From positions 248,001 through 312,000 of the forward strand of contig JAHBNG010000001.1 in assembly GCA_019217005.1 (NCBI GenBank): a stretch of DNA of 64,000 nt, given 5' to 3'. Made by a program: the position numbers and the translations under genes. The notes beneath the pieces were generated by a model. It saw only the letters and a list, made by a program, of their open reading frames with translations, was not told the DNA's origin and did no database searches. Source of the DNA: Chloroflexi bacterium TSY (GTDB lineage: Bacteria; Chloroflexota; Anaerolineae; Caldilineales; Caldilineaceae). Shown here one piece after another: positions 19,283-28,395 of this stretch. Within the stretch, counting starts at the first letter, position 1. Each line of letters begins with the position of its first letter.

Positions 19283-19493
19283 CGATATCCGCAGAGAGAT
19301 AGTGGGTTCCGGTTGTGCGTAGTTTGTCAACCCATCGTTAGAATGCAGCCATGGGAGGTTATTCTATGCAAACGGTGGTATACCATAAATTGTGTAAAAG
19401 TGACTTAGTCCCTCTGAGGAATTGCGAATTTACACACAATTTGGGATACCACCATGCAAACTGCACCTCTCTTTTGAACCGGAATCCTGCCCC

Positions 19494-19901
19494 ATGTCTT
19501 GTGTATCTCAACTCGGATCCTCTCATGCTGTGGTCGATGCGACTTTCTCATCGCTCCCCCTCACGTCATCTCAACAATTTCCCCAGCTCGTTTTAGACTC
19601 CGACGCATCTCCCCCAAAATCTTGGTCGCTTCATCCAACTAAGCCATGCACAATTGGTCGATGCCACACCTGTGACATCACCCTCACGGATCAACGCGTC
19701 AGCCGGTATCACGCACGTCTGTGTTGGCAGGGTGGGTGCTACCAAATTGAGGATCTGGAGAGTAAGAATGGGACCTACCTCAATGGACAACCGGTTGAAC
19801 GACCGACCCCATTGCGGCATGGTGATCAATGTCAGATTGCCATTTGCTTCATCTTGACGTTTGTCAACCAAGAAGAAGCCGAGGTTGAGACAACCGGGTA
19901 G
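19494..19901 (+). CDS. FHA-domain protein
   Basis: About 135 residues. Residues 35-125 form a forkhead-associated domain: CTIGRCHTCDITL (GR motif), VSRYHARL (S..H motif) and YQIEDLESKNGTYLNG (NGT motif). These are the residues that bind phosphothreonine. The first 30 residues are low-complexity. A TTG at 19422 would extend the frame, but the upstream bases belong to an inverted repeat (about 19372-19456), so the ATG at 19494 is preferred. Role: phospho-dependent protein interaction; no kinase is adjacent. Confidence 0.82.
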   Translation: MSCVSQLGSSHAVVDATFSSLPLTSSQQFPQLVLDSDASPPKSWSLHPTKPCTIGRCHTCDITLTDQRVSRYHARLCWQGGCYQIEDLESKNGTYLNGQPVERPTPLRHGDQCQIAICFILTFVNQEEAEVETTG

Positions 19902-20275
19902 GGGAGTGGTCAACATGTACCACTGTTGCGTTGTGTTCTGATGCAGGATCAGGCGAGATTTATTCGCGTGGTCCTTCAGGATACAACCAACGCTCCATCT
20001 CAATTGAAACAGAATTCCTTGCGTTTTTCGACGATATAGATATGATGGGGGCGTGGTGCGTATTACGTGTTGCGTGAACCGGTCGAGATGGTTGTTGGGT
20101 ATTTTGGGGCTGGGTTGGTTGATACACGATGCTTGTGGTGACGAAGAGTGGGTGATATGATGACAAGATGATTGAGATGAATAAGATGATTGAGATGAAC
20201 ATCCTATCATCTTATTCATCTTGCTCTTTGGTTCTGGCTTGTCCAGGTTCGGAACAAGGCGAGGGTTGAGTAGCG
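19902..20275. other. Intergenic with low-complexity repeats
   Basis: No gene seen. It contains a CGTGGTGCGTATTACGTGTTG-type run (about 20051-20083), similar to one at 34765-34815. It also has short GATGA-rich direct repeats near 20155-20220 that can pair with an adjacent inverted copy. Confidence 0.45.
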
Positions 20276-22383
20276 ATGGGGAATGATGCGGGCACACAGG
20301 GCGACAATGTAGCGGGCGATCGGGTTGGCCGAGACCAGTTTCGTGTGGAGAGTATTCGTGCGGAAGCGGTTATCCTGGGTGATGGTGGAACGATCAATGT
20401 AAACCAGCCGGTCAAGCGAGAGCCGCTGGCGGTGAATGTGCCGTCAATGCCGAACCATTTTGTGGGGCGCGAGGGGCTGCTGGCGCTGTCGGCGGAGGGG
20501 TTGCCGGGGGTGGGCAAAACGACACTGGCGGTGGCGCTGGCCTATCATCCGGCTCTGTTGGCTCATTTTGCCGATGGGGTGCTCTGGGGTGGCCTGGGGA
20601 AGCAGCCGGACGTGATGCGGATCCTGGCGGTCTGGGCGCAGGAGTTGGGGCGGGATGTCTCTGGGCTGGAAAATGAAGCGGAACGGGCCGAGGTGGTAAA
20701 GAACGCTATTGGCCAACGGGCGCTGCTGCTGGTAATCGATGACGCCTGGGGGTTGGAGGAAGCCAACCTCTTGCGCTGTGGCGGACCCAACTGTTGCCAC
20801 ATTCTGACCACCCGTGATCAGGCGATTGCCCGGGCCTTTGCGGGAGCAGCCCAAGTGGAGAGCGTGCCGGTGTTGGACGATGAGACGGCTTATCAACTCC
20901 TTGAAGAATTGGCACCAGAAGCCTGTGCAGCTGATCCAGGGGCTGCCCGGAGGCTGGCTATAGCAGCCGGTGGATTGCCCCTGACGATTGAGCTATTGGG
21001 TGGCTATCTGGCGGCACCGGAGCGCAGCCTCTTCCCCGATTTGAGCATGGCGGCGTTGGCCGAGATGAGCGACCCGCAACAGCGCCTGACCCTGGCCACG
21101 CAACGGCTGGGCACGCACCAGAACCAGAGAACCACCCTCCAAGAGACGATTGCACTCAGCGTGGATGCGCTGCCAGACGCCGCCCAGGAGGCATTTTATG
21201 CATTGGGCGCCTTTGCACCCAAGCCAGATTCCTTTGACCGCGCGGCGGCTGAGCAGGTGACAGAGGTCAATACGAGCACATTGGCGCTGTTGACGGCCCG
21301 GAATCTGGTGGAAATCAACCAGAAACAGCGACTGGCCCTCCACCAAACCCTGGCTGAAGTAGCCCAAACGGAAACGGATCCCGCCGCCATCGAGCGACAC
21401 CGAACTTATTACCTCGAGCTGGTTAATGAGAACCGAGAGGATTGGCAGCGGATTGAGCCGGTTTATGGTCAAATCAAGTGGGCCTGGGAAGCTGCGCTCG
21501 ACGATGAAGAACGATTCGAGTTCATCTGGGCTTTATACATCTTCCAGAGCCGCCGGGGCTTCCAGAATGATGCACAAGAGTGGATTGAACAGGGAGTCGA
21601 GTTGGCAGAGACTCAGGGCTGGCAGCATGAACTCGGAAGGCTGCTGAACAATCTGGGCTTAGTCTACAAAAACAAAGGGGAATGGGAGAAAGCCATCGAC
21701 TATCATGAGCGCTCATTGGCAATTGATGAGCAGATGGGAGACACCCACGGGATGGGCCAAACTTTGGGCAATTTAGGCATCGTCTACGATCTCCAAGGGA
21801 AGTGGGAGAAAGCCATCGACTATCATGAGCGCTCATTGGCCATCTCTGAGCAAGTAGGGGACAGCTACGGTATGGGCATTTCCCTATGAATCTGGGCATC
21901 GTCTACAAAAACAAAGGGGAGTGGGAAAAAGCCATCGAGTATCATGAGCGCTCGCTGACCATCAAAGAGCAAGTAGGGGACACCCCTGGCATAGGCCAAA
22001 CTTTGAGCAATCTGGGCTTAGTCTACGAGAGTAAAGGGGAGTGGGAGAAAGCCATCGACTTTTATGAGCGCTCGTTGGCCATTCACGAGCAAGTGGGGAA
22101 CATCCTCGGCATGGGCAAAACCCTGGGTAATCTGGGCTTAGTTTACTATCGCCAAGGGGAGTGGGAGAAAGCCATCGAGTATCATAAGCGCGCACTGGAT
22201 ATCAAGGAGCAAGTGGGGGATACTCACGGCATGGGCATTTCCTTGGGCAATCTGGGCAACGTCTACGAGAGCAAAGGAGATTTCAAACAGGCAGAGGCTC
22301 TTTGGCAGGAGGCGCTGAGCAAGTTGCATCCAGATTCTCCAGAGTATCAAAAGGTGTGGGGCTGGTTACAAGAGGGTGATTGA
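20276..22383 (+). pseudogene. NB-ARC ATPase with TPR repeats, one-base frameshift
   Basis: The N-terminus carries a GDNVAGDRVGRDQ motif of the type found ahead of many STAND proteins. NB-ARC follows: FVGRE, P-loop GLPGVGKT at 75-82, Walker B ALLLVIDDAW, ILTTRD and GGLPLTIELLG. The spacing between FVGRE and the P-loop is unusually short, so a few residues may be lost. From residue 460 come 40-residue TPR units (NLG.VY...GEWEKAI.YHERSL). A one-base deletion near 21885 ends the first frame at 21889. The second frame (21886-22383) opens with an ATG that overlaps the stop as ATGA, so a C-terminal TPR-only protein could still be made by coupling. The NTPase half would then lack its last TPRs. Confidence 0.85.
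21653..22371 (+). repeat. Near-identical 120-bp TPR-coding units
   Basis: Units begin at 21653, 21773, 21892, 22012, 22132 and 22252. All steps are 120 bp except one of 119, which pinpoints the deletion. Units differ mainly in the D-T/S-x-G-M/I-G and helix-A positions. This is consistent with recent expansion. Confidence 0.88.
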
Positions 22384-22425
22384 TGAGGGCGTTTCAGGTT
22401 GGGCCGCTTGTTTGTACTGTTCTGC

Positions 22426-22455
22426 TTGACAGGCTCGAATCGATTGCACTATAAT
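22426..22455 (+). promoter_or_regulatory. Sigma70-type promoter of toxin-antitoxin operon
   Basis: A consensus -35 TTGACA at 22426-22431 and -10 TATAAT at 22450-22455, with an 18-bp spacer. It ends about 40 bp before the antitoxin ATG. Antitoxins of this type usually repress such promoters. Confidence 0.8.
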
Positions 22456-22496
22456 CGGCGAATCAATACACATTAGATGCCGAAAGAGAGGCTTGC

Positions 22497-22805
22497 ATGT
22501 ACAAAATGCCACCAACCGTACCGATCTCGAACCTACGGAACGATCAGGATGAGATCTTGAAAATGATGGATGAGCAACCAGTGATGCTCACACAGCGCGG
22601 CAAGGCTCGCGCGGCGTTGGTCAACATCGAGCAGTGGAATCATTTGATGGATCTTCTCGAGTTGTATCGCGCCTACTGGCGTGCTGAGTCTGCTCGAGTA
22701 CAGAGCGATATGGAGGGGCAGGAATGGGTCGACGCGGACTCGATGATTGATGAATGGGCTGCCAAACATGGGATGGGCGCACATGTTCCGGTTCCAGTGG
22801 AGTAA
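22497..22805 (+). CDS. Phd/YefM-type antitoxin
   Basis: 102 residues. The N-terminal half has the Phd/YefM fold pattern: PTVPISNLRNDQDEILKMM, then QPVMLTQRGKARAALVNIEQW. The C-terminal half is the usual toxin-binding tail. It is followed by, and overlaps, a RelE/ParE-type toxin gene. It would neutralise the toxin and autoregulate from the promoter at 22426. Confidence 0.85.
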   Translation: MYKMPPTVPISNLRNDQDEILKMMDEQPVMLTQRGKARAALVNIEQWNHLMDLLELYRAYWRAESARVQSDMEGQEWVDADSMIDEWAAKHGMGAHVPVPVE

Positions 22806-23064
22806 AGAGGGTCTCAATTATCTCAAGGATAATCAAGGGCTGATCAACGAGCTGGAACTGGCCTTTGCTGAGTTTCGAGGACGAGGCACGAGAACGCCGG
22901 AACAGGGCGTAGTCGATCAGATCGCCCCGCTTCAATACATCTGGGGCATCCACGAGTATATTGTCCTGTTCCATCTGGTTCCGGAGGATTCGGGCTGGAA
23001 GATTCGGGTTGGAGTGATTAAGCCAGTCCGATCTGTTTATGATGAAATCCTGTTCGGGGAATAA
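22783..23064 (+). CDS. RelE/ParE-family toxin
   Basis: 93 residues starting MFRFQWSKEGLNYLKD, a typical RelE/ParE opening, with a C-terminal WKIRVGVIKPVRSVYDEILFG strand-helix. The start at 22783 gives a 23-bp overlap with the antitoxin; ATGs at 22747 and 22768 in the same frame are less likely. It could act as a ribosome-dependent RNase or a gyrase poison, and the sequence alone does not decide. Confidence 0.75.
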   Translation: MFRFQWSKEGLNYLKDNQGLINELELAFAEFRGRGTRTPEQGVVDQIAPLQYIWGIHEYIVLFHLVPEDSGWKIRVGVIKPVRSVYDEILFGE

Positions 23065-23153
23065 TCGACGGTAGTAGAAGATTTGTCGAACGTGTTGCGG
23101 TGCATACAGCTATGGCTTGCCCTCCCATCTTAATCGGCGAAAGGCTCGGTATG

Positions 23154-23315
23154 ATGGAAGTCAACTATCGGATCGTGGAAGAAATGATACCAGAAAAGGA
23201 ATGGAGAGTCGTGGGGGTGATTGCTCTATGGCCGGACGACCCACCTGCAACTGCGTGGAATGCTCCAACACACGGTCAGCCGCGCGATTTGGAACAAGAT
23301 TCGCCAACGGGTTAA
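23154..23315 (+). CDS. Doubtful hypothetical protein
   Basis: A frame of 53 residues (MEVNYRIVEEM...) after the toxin gene with no recognised domain and a Pro-rich end. It stops just before the MITE at 23330. It may be noncoding. Confidence 0.22.
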   Translation: MEVNYRIVEEMIPEKEWRVVGVIALWPDDPPATAWNAPTHGQPRDLEQDSPTG

Positions 23316-23329
23316 GGGGAACAAACTGA

Positions 23330-23484
23330 GGGGTGGTTCAAAATTAGGTTTACACTTTTGATATATAGACAAAAATCTATATGAGACCGTTTTCTCTCTG
23401 AGAACCGGCGAAATCAGAGAATATAAACGTTCTTTCTGTTTCTAAAAGTGTAAACCTATCTATCCAGCTAAAATGAACCACCCC
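23330..23484 (+). repeat. MITE family 1, copy 2 (155 bp)
   Basis: Terminal repeats GGGGTGGTTCA and TGAACCACCCC, with inner arms TTAGGTTTACACTTTT and AAAAGTGTAAACCTA. The flanking 8-mers CAAACTGA (23322-23329) and CTAACTGA (23485-23492) match at seven of eight positions. No coding capacity. It truncates the lectin remnant on the minus strand. Confidence 0.93.
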
Positions 23485-23493
23485 CTAACTGAC

Positions 23494-24098
23494 TCTTGAA
23501 ACCTATAACGATTTTGCCTCCGTTGGGTGCTGTGTAGGCAAATTTGGCAGCACCACCGTTTCCTCCCCAGGTTTTATGTTGGTTTTTATTGGTCACAATT
23601 GTGAGACTATCGATGAAAGCGCCATATTTGCCATAGACCTGCACGATATATTCGTCTGGGGCTAATCGGAACGTGTCGAGTCGGCCACCACCGCCGTGTC
23701 GCCGCCCGACTCGATTCGTGTAGACTAATTGAATCGAATCAATATACTGACCGCGCGGACTCTTACTTCCGTTATTCTTCCTCTCCCCGTATTGGGTGCT
23801 ACATCGTCAACAAAGAATCTCCCGCTGGTTCCACCAGATGGACCAAGCGTAATTGCGCGAGAATCAATACTGTTTCCATCTTGCATAAACACACCAATCG
23901 CATCTAAGAATTTACCAGATTGGCCGAAAAAACCAACGATTTGGCCGCCAGATAGGACTTCGCAGTACAAGACTTTCCTTTCTGTGTTGGTTGTTGAAAA
24001 GTCTCTGAGGAGATTAACATTGACACAAAGGTGTCGGGTTGAACTTAATTGTTTGTTGCCGCCGTTTTTGTTTGAGACGCCGTCCAAAACATATAGGT
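23494..24098 (-). pseudogene. Jacalin-like lectin remnant
   Basis: On the minus strand two frames together encode tandem jacalin-type repeats. The upstream frame has GGQIVGFFGQSGKFLDAIGV and then GPSGGTSGRFFVDD. After a frameshift near 23715 the second frame gives GGRLDTF, DEYIVQVYGKYGAFIDSLTI and WGGNGGAAKFAYTAP. These are the usual jacalin motifs (GP.GG, I..I.vr.G..ID.l.v). The 3' end is cut by MITE family 1 at 23484 and the 5' end by another palindromic element at 24099. Jacalin-like domains bind carbohydrates. Confidence 0.75.
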
Positions 24099-24183
24099 TA
24101 GGGCTTACGCAGAGTTCTCTCGTACGGGCATGATATATCATGCCCGTACGAGAGAGAGAGCACACCATATTGTGCGTAAGTCC
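24099..24183. repeat. Small palindromic element with GGGCTTACGCA-type ends
   Basis: Ends GGGCTTACGCA and TGCGTAAGTCC are inverted with one mismatch. A perfect 38-bp palindrome (about 24117-24154) lies inside. TATAGGT occurs on both sides (24092-24098 and 24184-24190), a possible 7-bp duplication. It is MITE-like and noncoding. Confidence 0.7.
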
Positions 24184-24213
24184 TATAGGTGCTGAACAGG
24201 GCTAGATGGTGTA

Positions 24214-24510
24214 TCACACAAGATGGGGAACAAGCATGATGCTGCTCCTGATCGTTTCGTTGTGCTGTTTGGGAAGCGAAAAAGCTGTTGATGTGGCAAG
24301 AACTTCCAGGCTGCCGGGTAGGAAAATGCGCCATCTGTACGAAAATTCGCTCTTAAAGTCAGCGGCACAGATAAACCAGCGGATAAAGCCGTTTCTGGCT
24401 TGCCCCTTTAGCGATTCGATTGTGCGCCATTCCCCTTGCTTGGAGAGATATTCCACTTCTGCCCAGTAGGTGCTTTCCGGCTGAATTTTCAGTTCTAGAT
24501 AAACGTCCAT
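24214..24510 (-). CDS. Hypothetical protein upstream of lectin remnant
   Basis: 98 residues starting MDVYLELKIQPES after a good AAGGAGA Shine-Dalgarno. The N-terminal two thirds (YWAEVEYLSKQGEWRTIESLKG, WFICAADFKSEF) read as a small beta protein. The C-terminus lies close to the palindromic element and may be altered. No family was recognised. Confidence 0.5.
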   Translation of the reverse strand: MDVYLELKIQPESTYWAEVEYLSKQGEWRTIESLKGQARNGFIRWFICAADFKSEFSYRWRIFLPGSLEVLATSTAFSLPKQHNETIRSSIMLVPHLV

Positions 24511-24948
24511 GTTGCGTTGTCTCCTTGAATGCGAAACTTGCATGACAAACAGCTACACACTTCTAAGGCCATAGCAAGAAATAAATTGGGCCAATCAGAG
24601 CAGGTAGCACGCCCACGTGCGGCACTGGTGCAATGGCGACCGGCACGGGGCGTGCCTACTGAACGGCGGATTTAATTTCTTGCAACGGCCGAAGTAAAGC
24701 ATCCAGAAACAGGCTAGGGGGAACGACTATTTCTGGATGCTCAAAGCTTTTTTGAGGATACACCGGCTTTGTTTTTTTTGTTCTTGCTACTCTCTCGCCT
24801 CAGGGCGGATGTCTCCTGACTGCCCCTCTATACCCTCTCTACACCCTCTCTACCAAAACCATTGACGGTCATGATATTTCGAGCTAGACTCTAATCAGAG
24901 TTTCTTCAAGGAAGCCGTACAACATTTTTCTAGAAAGAGTGAGAGTCT
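24511..24948. other. Intergenic with a possible small inverted-repeat element
   Basis: No gene seen. AGCAAGAAATAAAT (24572-24585) and ATTTAATTTCTTGC (24670-24683) are near-inverted ends around a GC-rich core that includes GTAGCACGCCC and its inverse GGGCGTGCCTAC. This may be another MITE. The rest is the leader of the STAND gene at 24949. Confidence 0.45.
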
Positions 24949-27588
24949 ATGCCTACAAACCGAGTTTGCCCGTTGGCTGAATTGACAGTCGAGAAAATAG
25001 AAGAAGACATCCATCCAGCCTTACAAGGGTGGGATGAACAGAAACCAGGTAGCGATTCAATCAGGTATTTACGGTTATTTCACGACTTGATTCGACAAAA
25101 GGGTTGTACTGGGCGTGAAGCGAATAAAATCATCTTCGAACAGGGTGTCAATGAGTTAAGATGGCGCAGTGAAGACGATGCAGCAAAGGCCCAACTTCTG
25201 GAAGAAAAGTACAAGGATGGAATGACGCAGGTAGAGCTCTGTAGCATATATCATATCGAGCAAGCTGGTTTTTTCCGACGGTTACAAAAAGCTAGAAGAA
25301 GACTCGCCGAAGTGATCTATCAGTTGGAGCATAAAGCTCGTAGCAAGCATCGCGATAGACAGTTTCGACGTCTGGAAACACCCACTTATGAGTTGTTGAT
25401 TGGTGCAAGTACAGTACAGCAGAATTTAAGAGATTATTTGTTGACAGATGGCGCTCCTTTTCTGATTGCGTTAGAGGGCATCGGAGGAATCGGCAAGAGT
25501 GCCCAGCTCGATCACTTCTTGAGAGAAATAATCCATGAAGACCTGTGGGATGAGATTGTTTGGATCAGTGCCAAACAGGAAAAACTGACGAATACTGGTC
25601 GCCTAAGAGAGTTAGGTCAGCCACCCCTCACAACCGAAACATTGATCGAGCGTTTGTTCAAACATTTTTTCCCCGAGAGTCAGAAAGGTGAGTCATTTTC
25701 CAGTCAGATGGCATTGGTTATGTTAGAAGAGCGTTTGAGACAGTCCCCCTGCTGTCTTTGCCTCGATAACATCGAAACAGCCCCCGACATCGATGCGTTG
25801 CTGCCGACACTGGAGCGTCTTGCCAATCCTAGTAAAATCATTCTAACCACCCGTGAAGAGATTGAAGAGGATGATCTTTCGATCACGCACATTGAATTGC
25901 CTGAATTGACAAAGTCAGATGCGTTGCTGCTCATGCGGGAAACAGCCAGCACAAAGCATTTGCTCCATGTGAGCAGCATGAACGATGAGGACCTGGAGCG
26001 CGTCTACAATGTGGTCGGCGGCCACCCGCTTGCTCTCTGTTTATTGATCGGCCAGATAGAGAAGTTTGGACTGAACCAGGCGCTTGAAGATATCCAAGAA
26101 GCATCTGGCGTATCGAACGAAAATCTTTTTACCTACATCTATTTACGAGCTTGGAAACATCTAACAGAAGAGGCGCGCATTGTGTTGTCCGTGATGCCTT
26201 TGCTTCGCCCACAGGGTGGAGAATATGCGTTGCTGACTCATATCACACAATTGAGCAGGGGTGACCTGCGCAAAGCATTGGATGAGCTAATTGCATTAAG
26301 TCTGGTGCAGACACGCGGTCATGGGACTGAAATGCTCTTCTCCATCCACGGACTCACCCGCACATTTCTGCGCGAAGAAGTACAACAGAGCGTTGCGGAC
26401 TTGGCTACCGAGGAATCTGCGCTTGATGGATTTGAATCCTATGTTGTCCGAGCGATTGACTTTGCCTGCACAGAAATTGAGCAGACCGGACCAATTTTGC
26501 ATCAGACTGAACAAGAGCAGGCACTGCATATTTTAGGGTATGGATTAGACCTTGCCCCGCAAAATAGTGATGTCTGGCCTCCGACACGCCATCTATTGCT
26601 GGAGTTGGTGCCTAGGCTTGAACGAGCCGGTTTTCACTCCGAGTGGGCTTCCTATGTAAAACAGGGTATCGCAGCCAGCAAAGCGAATCGTGATCCACTG
26701 CATGAAGCTTTTTTGCAGTTACATCTGGGCCGACTCTATCAAATCACTGGGAACTACAAAGCTGCACATGACGTTTTGGCCTTAAGCACAGATTATTTTG
26801 AGGAAATTGATGATGTAGAACATCTCGCCACATCTCTCGCACAGCGCGCCTATATGTATGCTCTGCAGCGTCGTCATAAAGAGGCGAGACCGCTTCTCCA
26901 GCGAGCAATCGAGCGCCTCAGCGTGACGGATCCCCAACAAGAGTACGTATACTACATAGAGGGGTTGCTGGCACTCAACGACAATGATGGTGTTACGGCC
27001 GAACAGTGGTTCAAAAAGTCGCTTGATCTGTGTGAAGATCTGGGCGACAAACGATTGATCGCCAAACGACTGGGCAACCTCGGTACAGCCCTCTACATGC
27101 AGCAAAAATATGAGCAGGCGCTCGCCTATTACAACCGTGCGCTCGCTTTACTGGCTGAGCTACAGGACGAAGTGCAGGCTGCGATTATGCAGATCGGGGG
27201 CGGAATTGTGGGGCTTGAGCGCGCCCAACCCCATCAAGCGCTGGCGGCGTTCGAACAGGCCGAACCCAGCTTGCGGAAAGGACATGAGGTGCTGCACTTG
27301 GCTGTTTTGGATGTCAATGTCGGCATGGCGTTCCATCAACTGGGAAAATGGCAAGAAGCTGAGGAACGATTTCTGCGTGCAATTGCCCGGTATCAACAGC
27401 TCAGGGATTTCCACAGGGCCGCCAATGCGATGTATGAGTATGCACTGGTTTTGTGTAAACAGAAGTTTATCGAAAGAGCACAGCAAGCGCTGGCCGGCGC
27501 ACTTGACTCTTTGGTCCAAAGCGAACCCGGTCCAGGGCGAGATGCTCTACAGGCGACAATTACCGAACAGATTGGACAATTGTCGTAG
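24949..27588 (+). CDS. STAND (NB-ARC-type) ATPase with HTH N-terminus and TPR C-terminus
   Basis: 879 residues. Residues 75-130 look like a sigma-factor-type helix-turn-helix (DGMTQVELCSIYHIEQAGFFRRL). A STAND ATPase follows: P-loop GIGGIGKSAQ at 177-186, Walker B CCLCLDNIET, sensor ILTTREE and GGHPLALCLLIG. Then come a winged-helix-like region and about six TPR-like units in the C-terminal 330 residues. The layout is that of a large ATP-dependent transcriptional or conflict regulator in which TPRs sense and the ATPase oligomerises. No target operon is evident. The gene is intact, unlike most large genes here. Confidence 0.85.
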   Translation: MPTNRVCPLAELTVEKIEEDIHPALQGWDEQKPGSDSIRYLRLFHDLIRQKGCTGREANKIIFEQGVNELRWRSEDDAAKAQLLEEKYKDGMTQVELCSIYHIEQAGFFRRLQKARRRLAEVIYQLEHKARSKHRDRQFRRLETPTYELLIGASTVQQNLRDYLLTDGAPFLIALEGIGGIGKSAQLDHFLREIIHEDLWDEIVWISAKQEKLTNTGRLRELGQPPLTTETLIERLFKHFFPESQKGESFSSQMALVMLEERLRQSPCCLCLDNIETAPDIDALLPTLERLANPSKIILTTREEIEEDDLSITHIELPELTKSDALLLMRETASTKHLLHVSSMNDEDLERVYNVVGGHPLALCLLIGQIEKFGLNQALEDIQEASGVSNENLFTYIYLRAWKHLTEEARIVLSVMPLLRPQGGEYALLTHITQLSRGDLRKALDELIALSLVQTRGHGTEMLFSIHGLTRTFLREEVQQSVADLATEESALDGFESYVVRAIDFACTEIEQTGPILHQTEQEQALHILGYGLDLAPQNSDVWPPTRHLLLELVPRLERAGFHSEWASYVKQGIAASKANRDPLHEAFLQLHLGRLYQITGNYKAAHDVLALSTDYFEEIDDVEHLATSLAQRAYMYALQRRHKEARPLLQRAIERLSVTDPQQEYVYYIEGLLALNDNDGVTAEQWFKKSLDLCEDLGDKRLIAKRLGNLGTALYMQQKYEQALAYYNRALALLAELQDEVQAAIMQIGGGIVGLERAQPHQALAAFEQAEPSLRKGHEVLHLAVLDVNVGMAFHQLGKWQEAEERFLRAIARYQQLRDFHRAANAMYEYALVLCKQKFIERAQQALAGALDSLVQSEPGPGRDALQATITEQIGQLS

Positions 27589-27779
27589 CAGAACAGTTCA
27601 CCCAACAGAACTCTGCTTCAAAGGAATATCCGCTGGGGACTCGGATGCCAGTCAGCTGGACGGCACCAAGAAGTGTCGTCAAACGATAGAGGCCTCAAGA
27701 AAAAAGAATTCCCGTATAATCCGAAAACGAGAAGCGACATAGAATAGCCTCTATGACGCTTCTCTCAGAGGAAAAGCGA

Positions 27780-27917
27780 TCACATTTGGGAGATTTGCAG
27801 GATCAAGCTTGCCAGAGCGATGACAACTGCGAGAATTTCCCAAGGCGTGGCCGTTTCACCATTGGGCGGGGTTTTGTAAATGAGTTTGAAGGCCCCCCAC
27901 TCAATGTGGATTTGCAT
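27780..27917 (-). CDS. Small single-span membrane protein, 45 residues
   Basis: The frame starts MQIHIEWGAFKLIYK and ends in the hydrophobic stretch PWEILAVVIALASLILQI before a short tail. A perfect Shine-Dalgarno (AAAGGAGG) lies at ideal spacing, strong support for such a short gene. One predicted transmembrane helix, N-terminus probably cytoplasmic. Family unknown. It could be a small membrane tether or toxin-like peptide next to the STAND gene (inference). Confidence 0.6.
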   Translation of the reverse strand: MQIHIEWGAFKLIYKTPPNGETATPWEILAVVIALASLILQISQM

Positions 27918-28395
27918 ATTGCCTCCTTTCTGACAGATTAGGTTCTGTTGACATTATGAAGTTCTGTTACAAGGGAGCTATACGCCCAAAGATCTCTTGT
28001 AACAGAGCCGGTGTTGTCTAGATTAACTACCAGGGGGCCAAGCTGGTGGTCTATTCGGAGGTCGGTCAGCCGATCGGGGTTGAAAATTTAAGTTTGTGTT
28101 CATAATGTTTTCCTTTCCATATCAGATTTGTAACAGTTACTCTCTTCTGGGACAGCACTTTTGTTTTCATGTCGTCTATCCTGAAATCCATTTTAGGAAG
28201 CAGAAGGGAACCCAGCGGGAATGGCTCATAACAAGAATTCCCGATAATTCCCACTGGATTCCCGATAAGTCAATAGAATATGAAGAGGATTTCTGAGTTG
28301 CTATTTCATCAGGAAATGCAACAAGAACAGATTGGTCATTTCATTCCAAAATAAATAGGGATGATGCAAATACTCTTACAGAGGGAACAGACCTG
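27918..28395. other. Intergenic with inverted repeats
   Basis: No convincing gene. TCTGTTACAAGGGAG and CTCTTGTAACAGA (about 27963-28009) form a hairpin inside sequence that begins TAGGTTCTGTTGACATT, like MITE family 3. A repeated ATTCCCGATAA-type motif lies near 28236-28270. The right part is the leader of the SARP-type gene. Confidence 0.45.

Noticed and set aside
28096..28296. 66-codon frame before the SARP-type gene
   Set aside because: No ribosome site, aromatic-rich unnatural composition, and it crosses a repeated ATTCCCGATAA-type motif.
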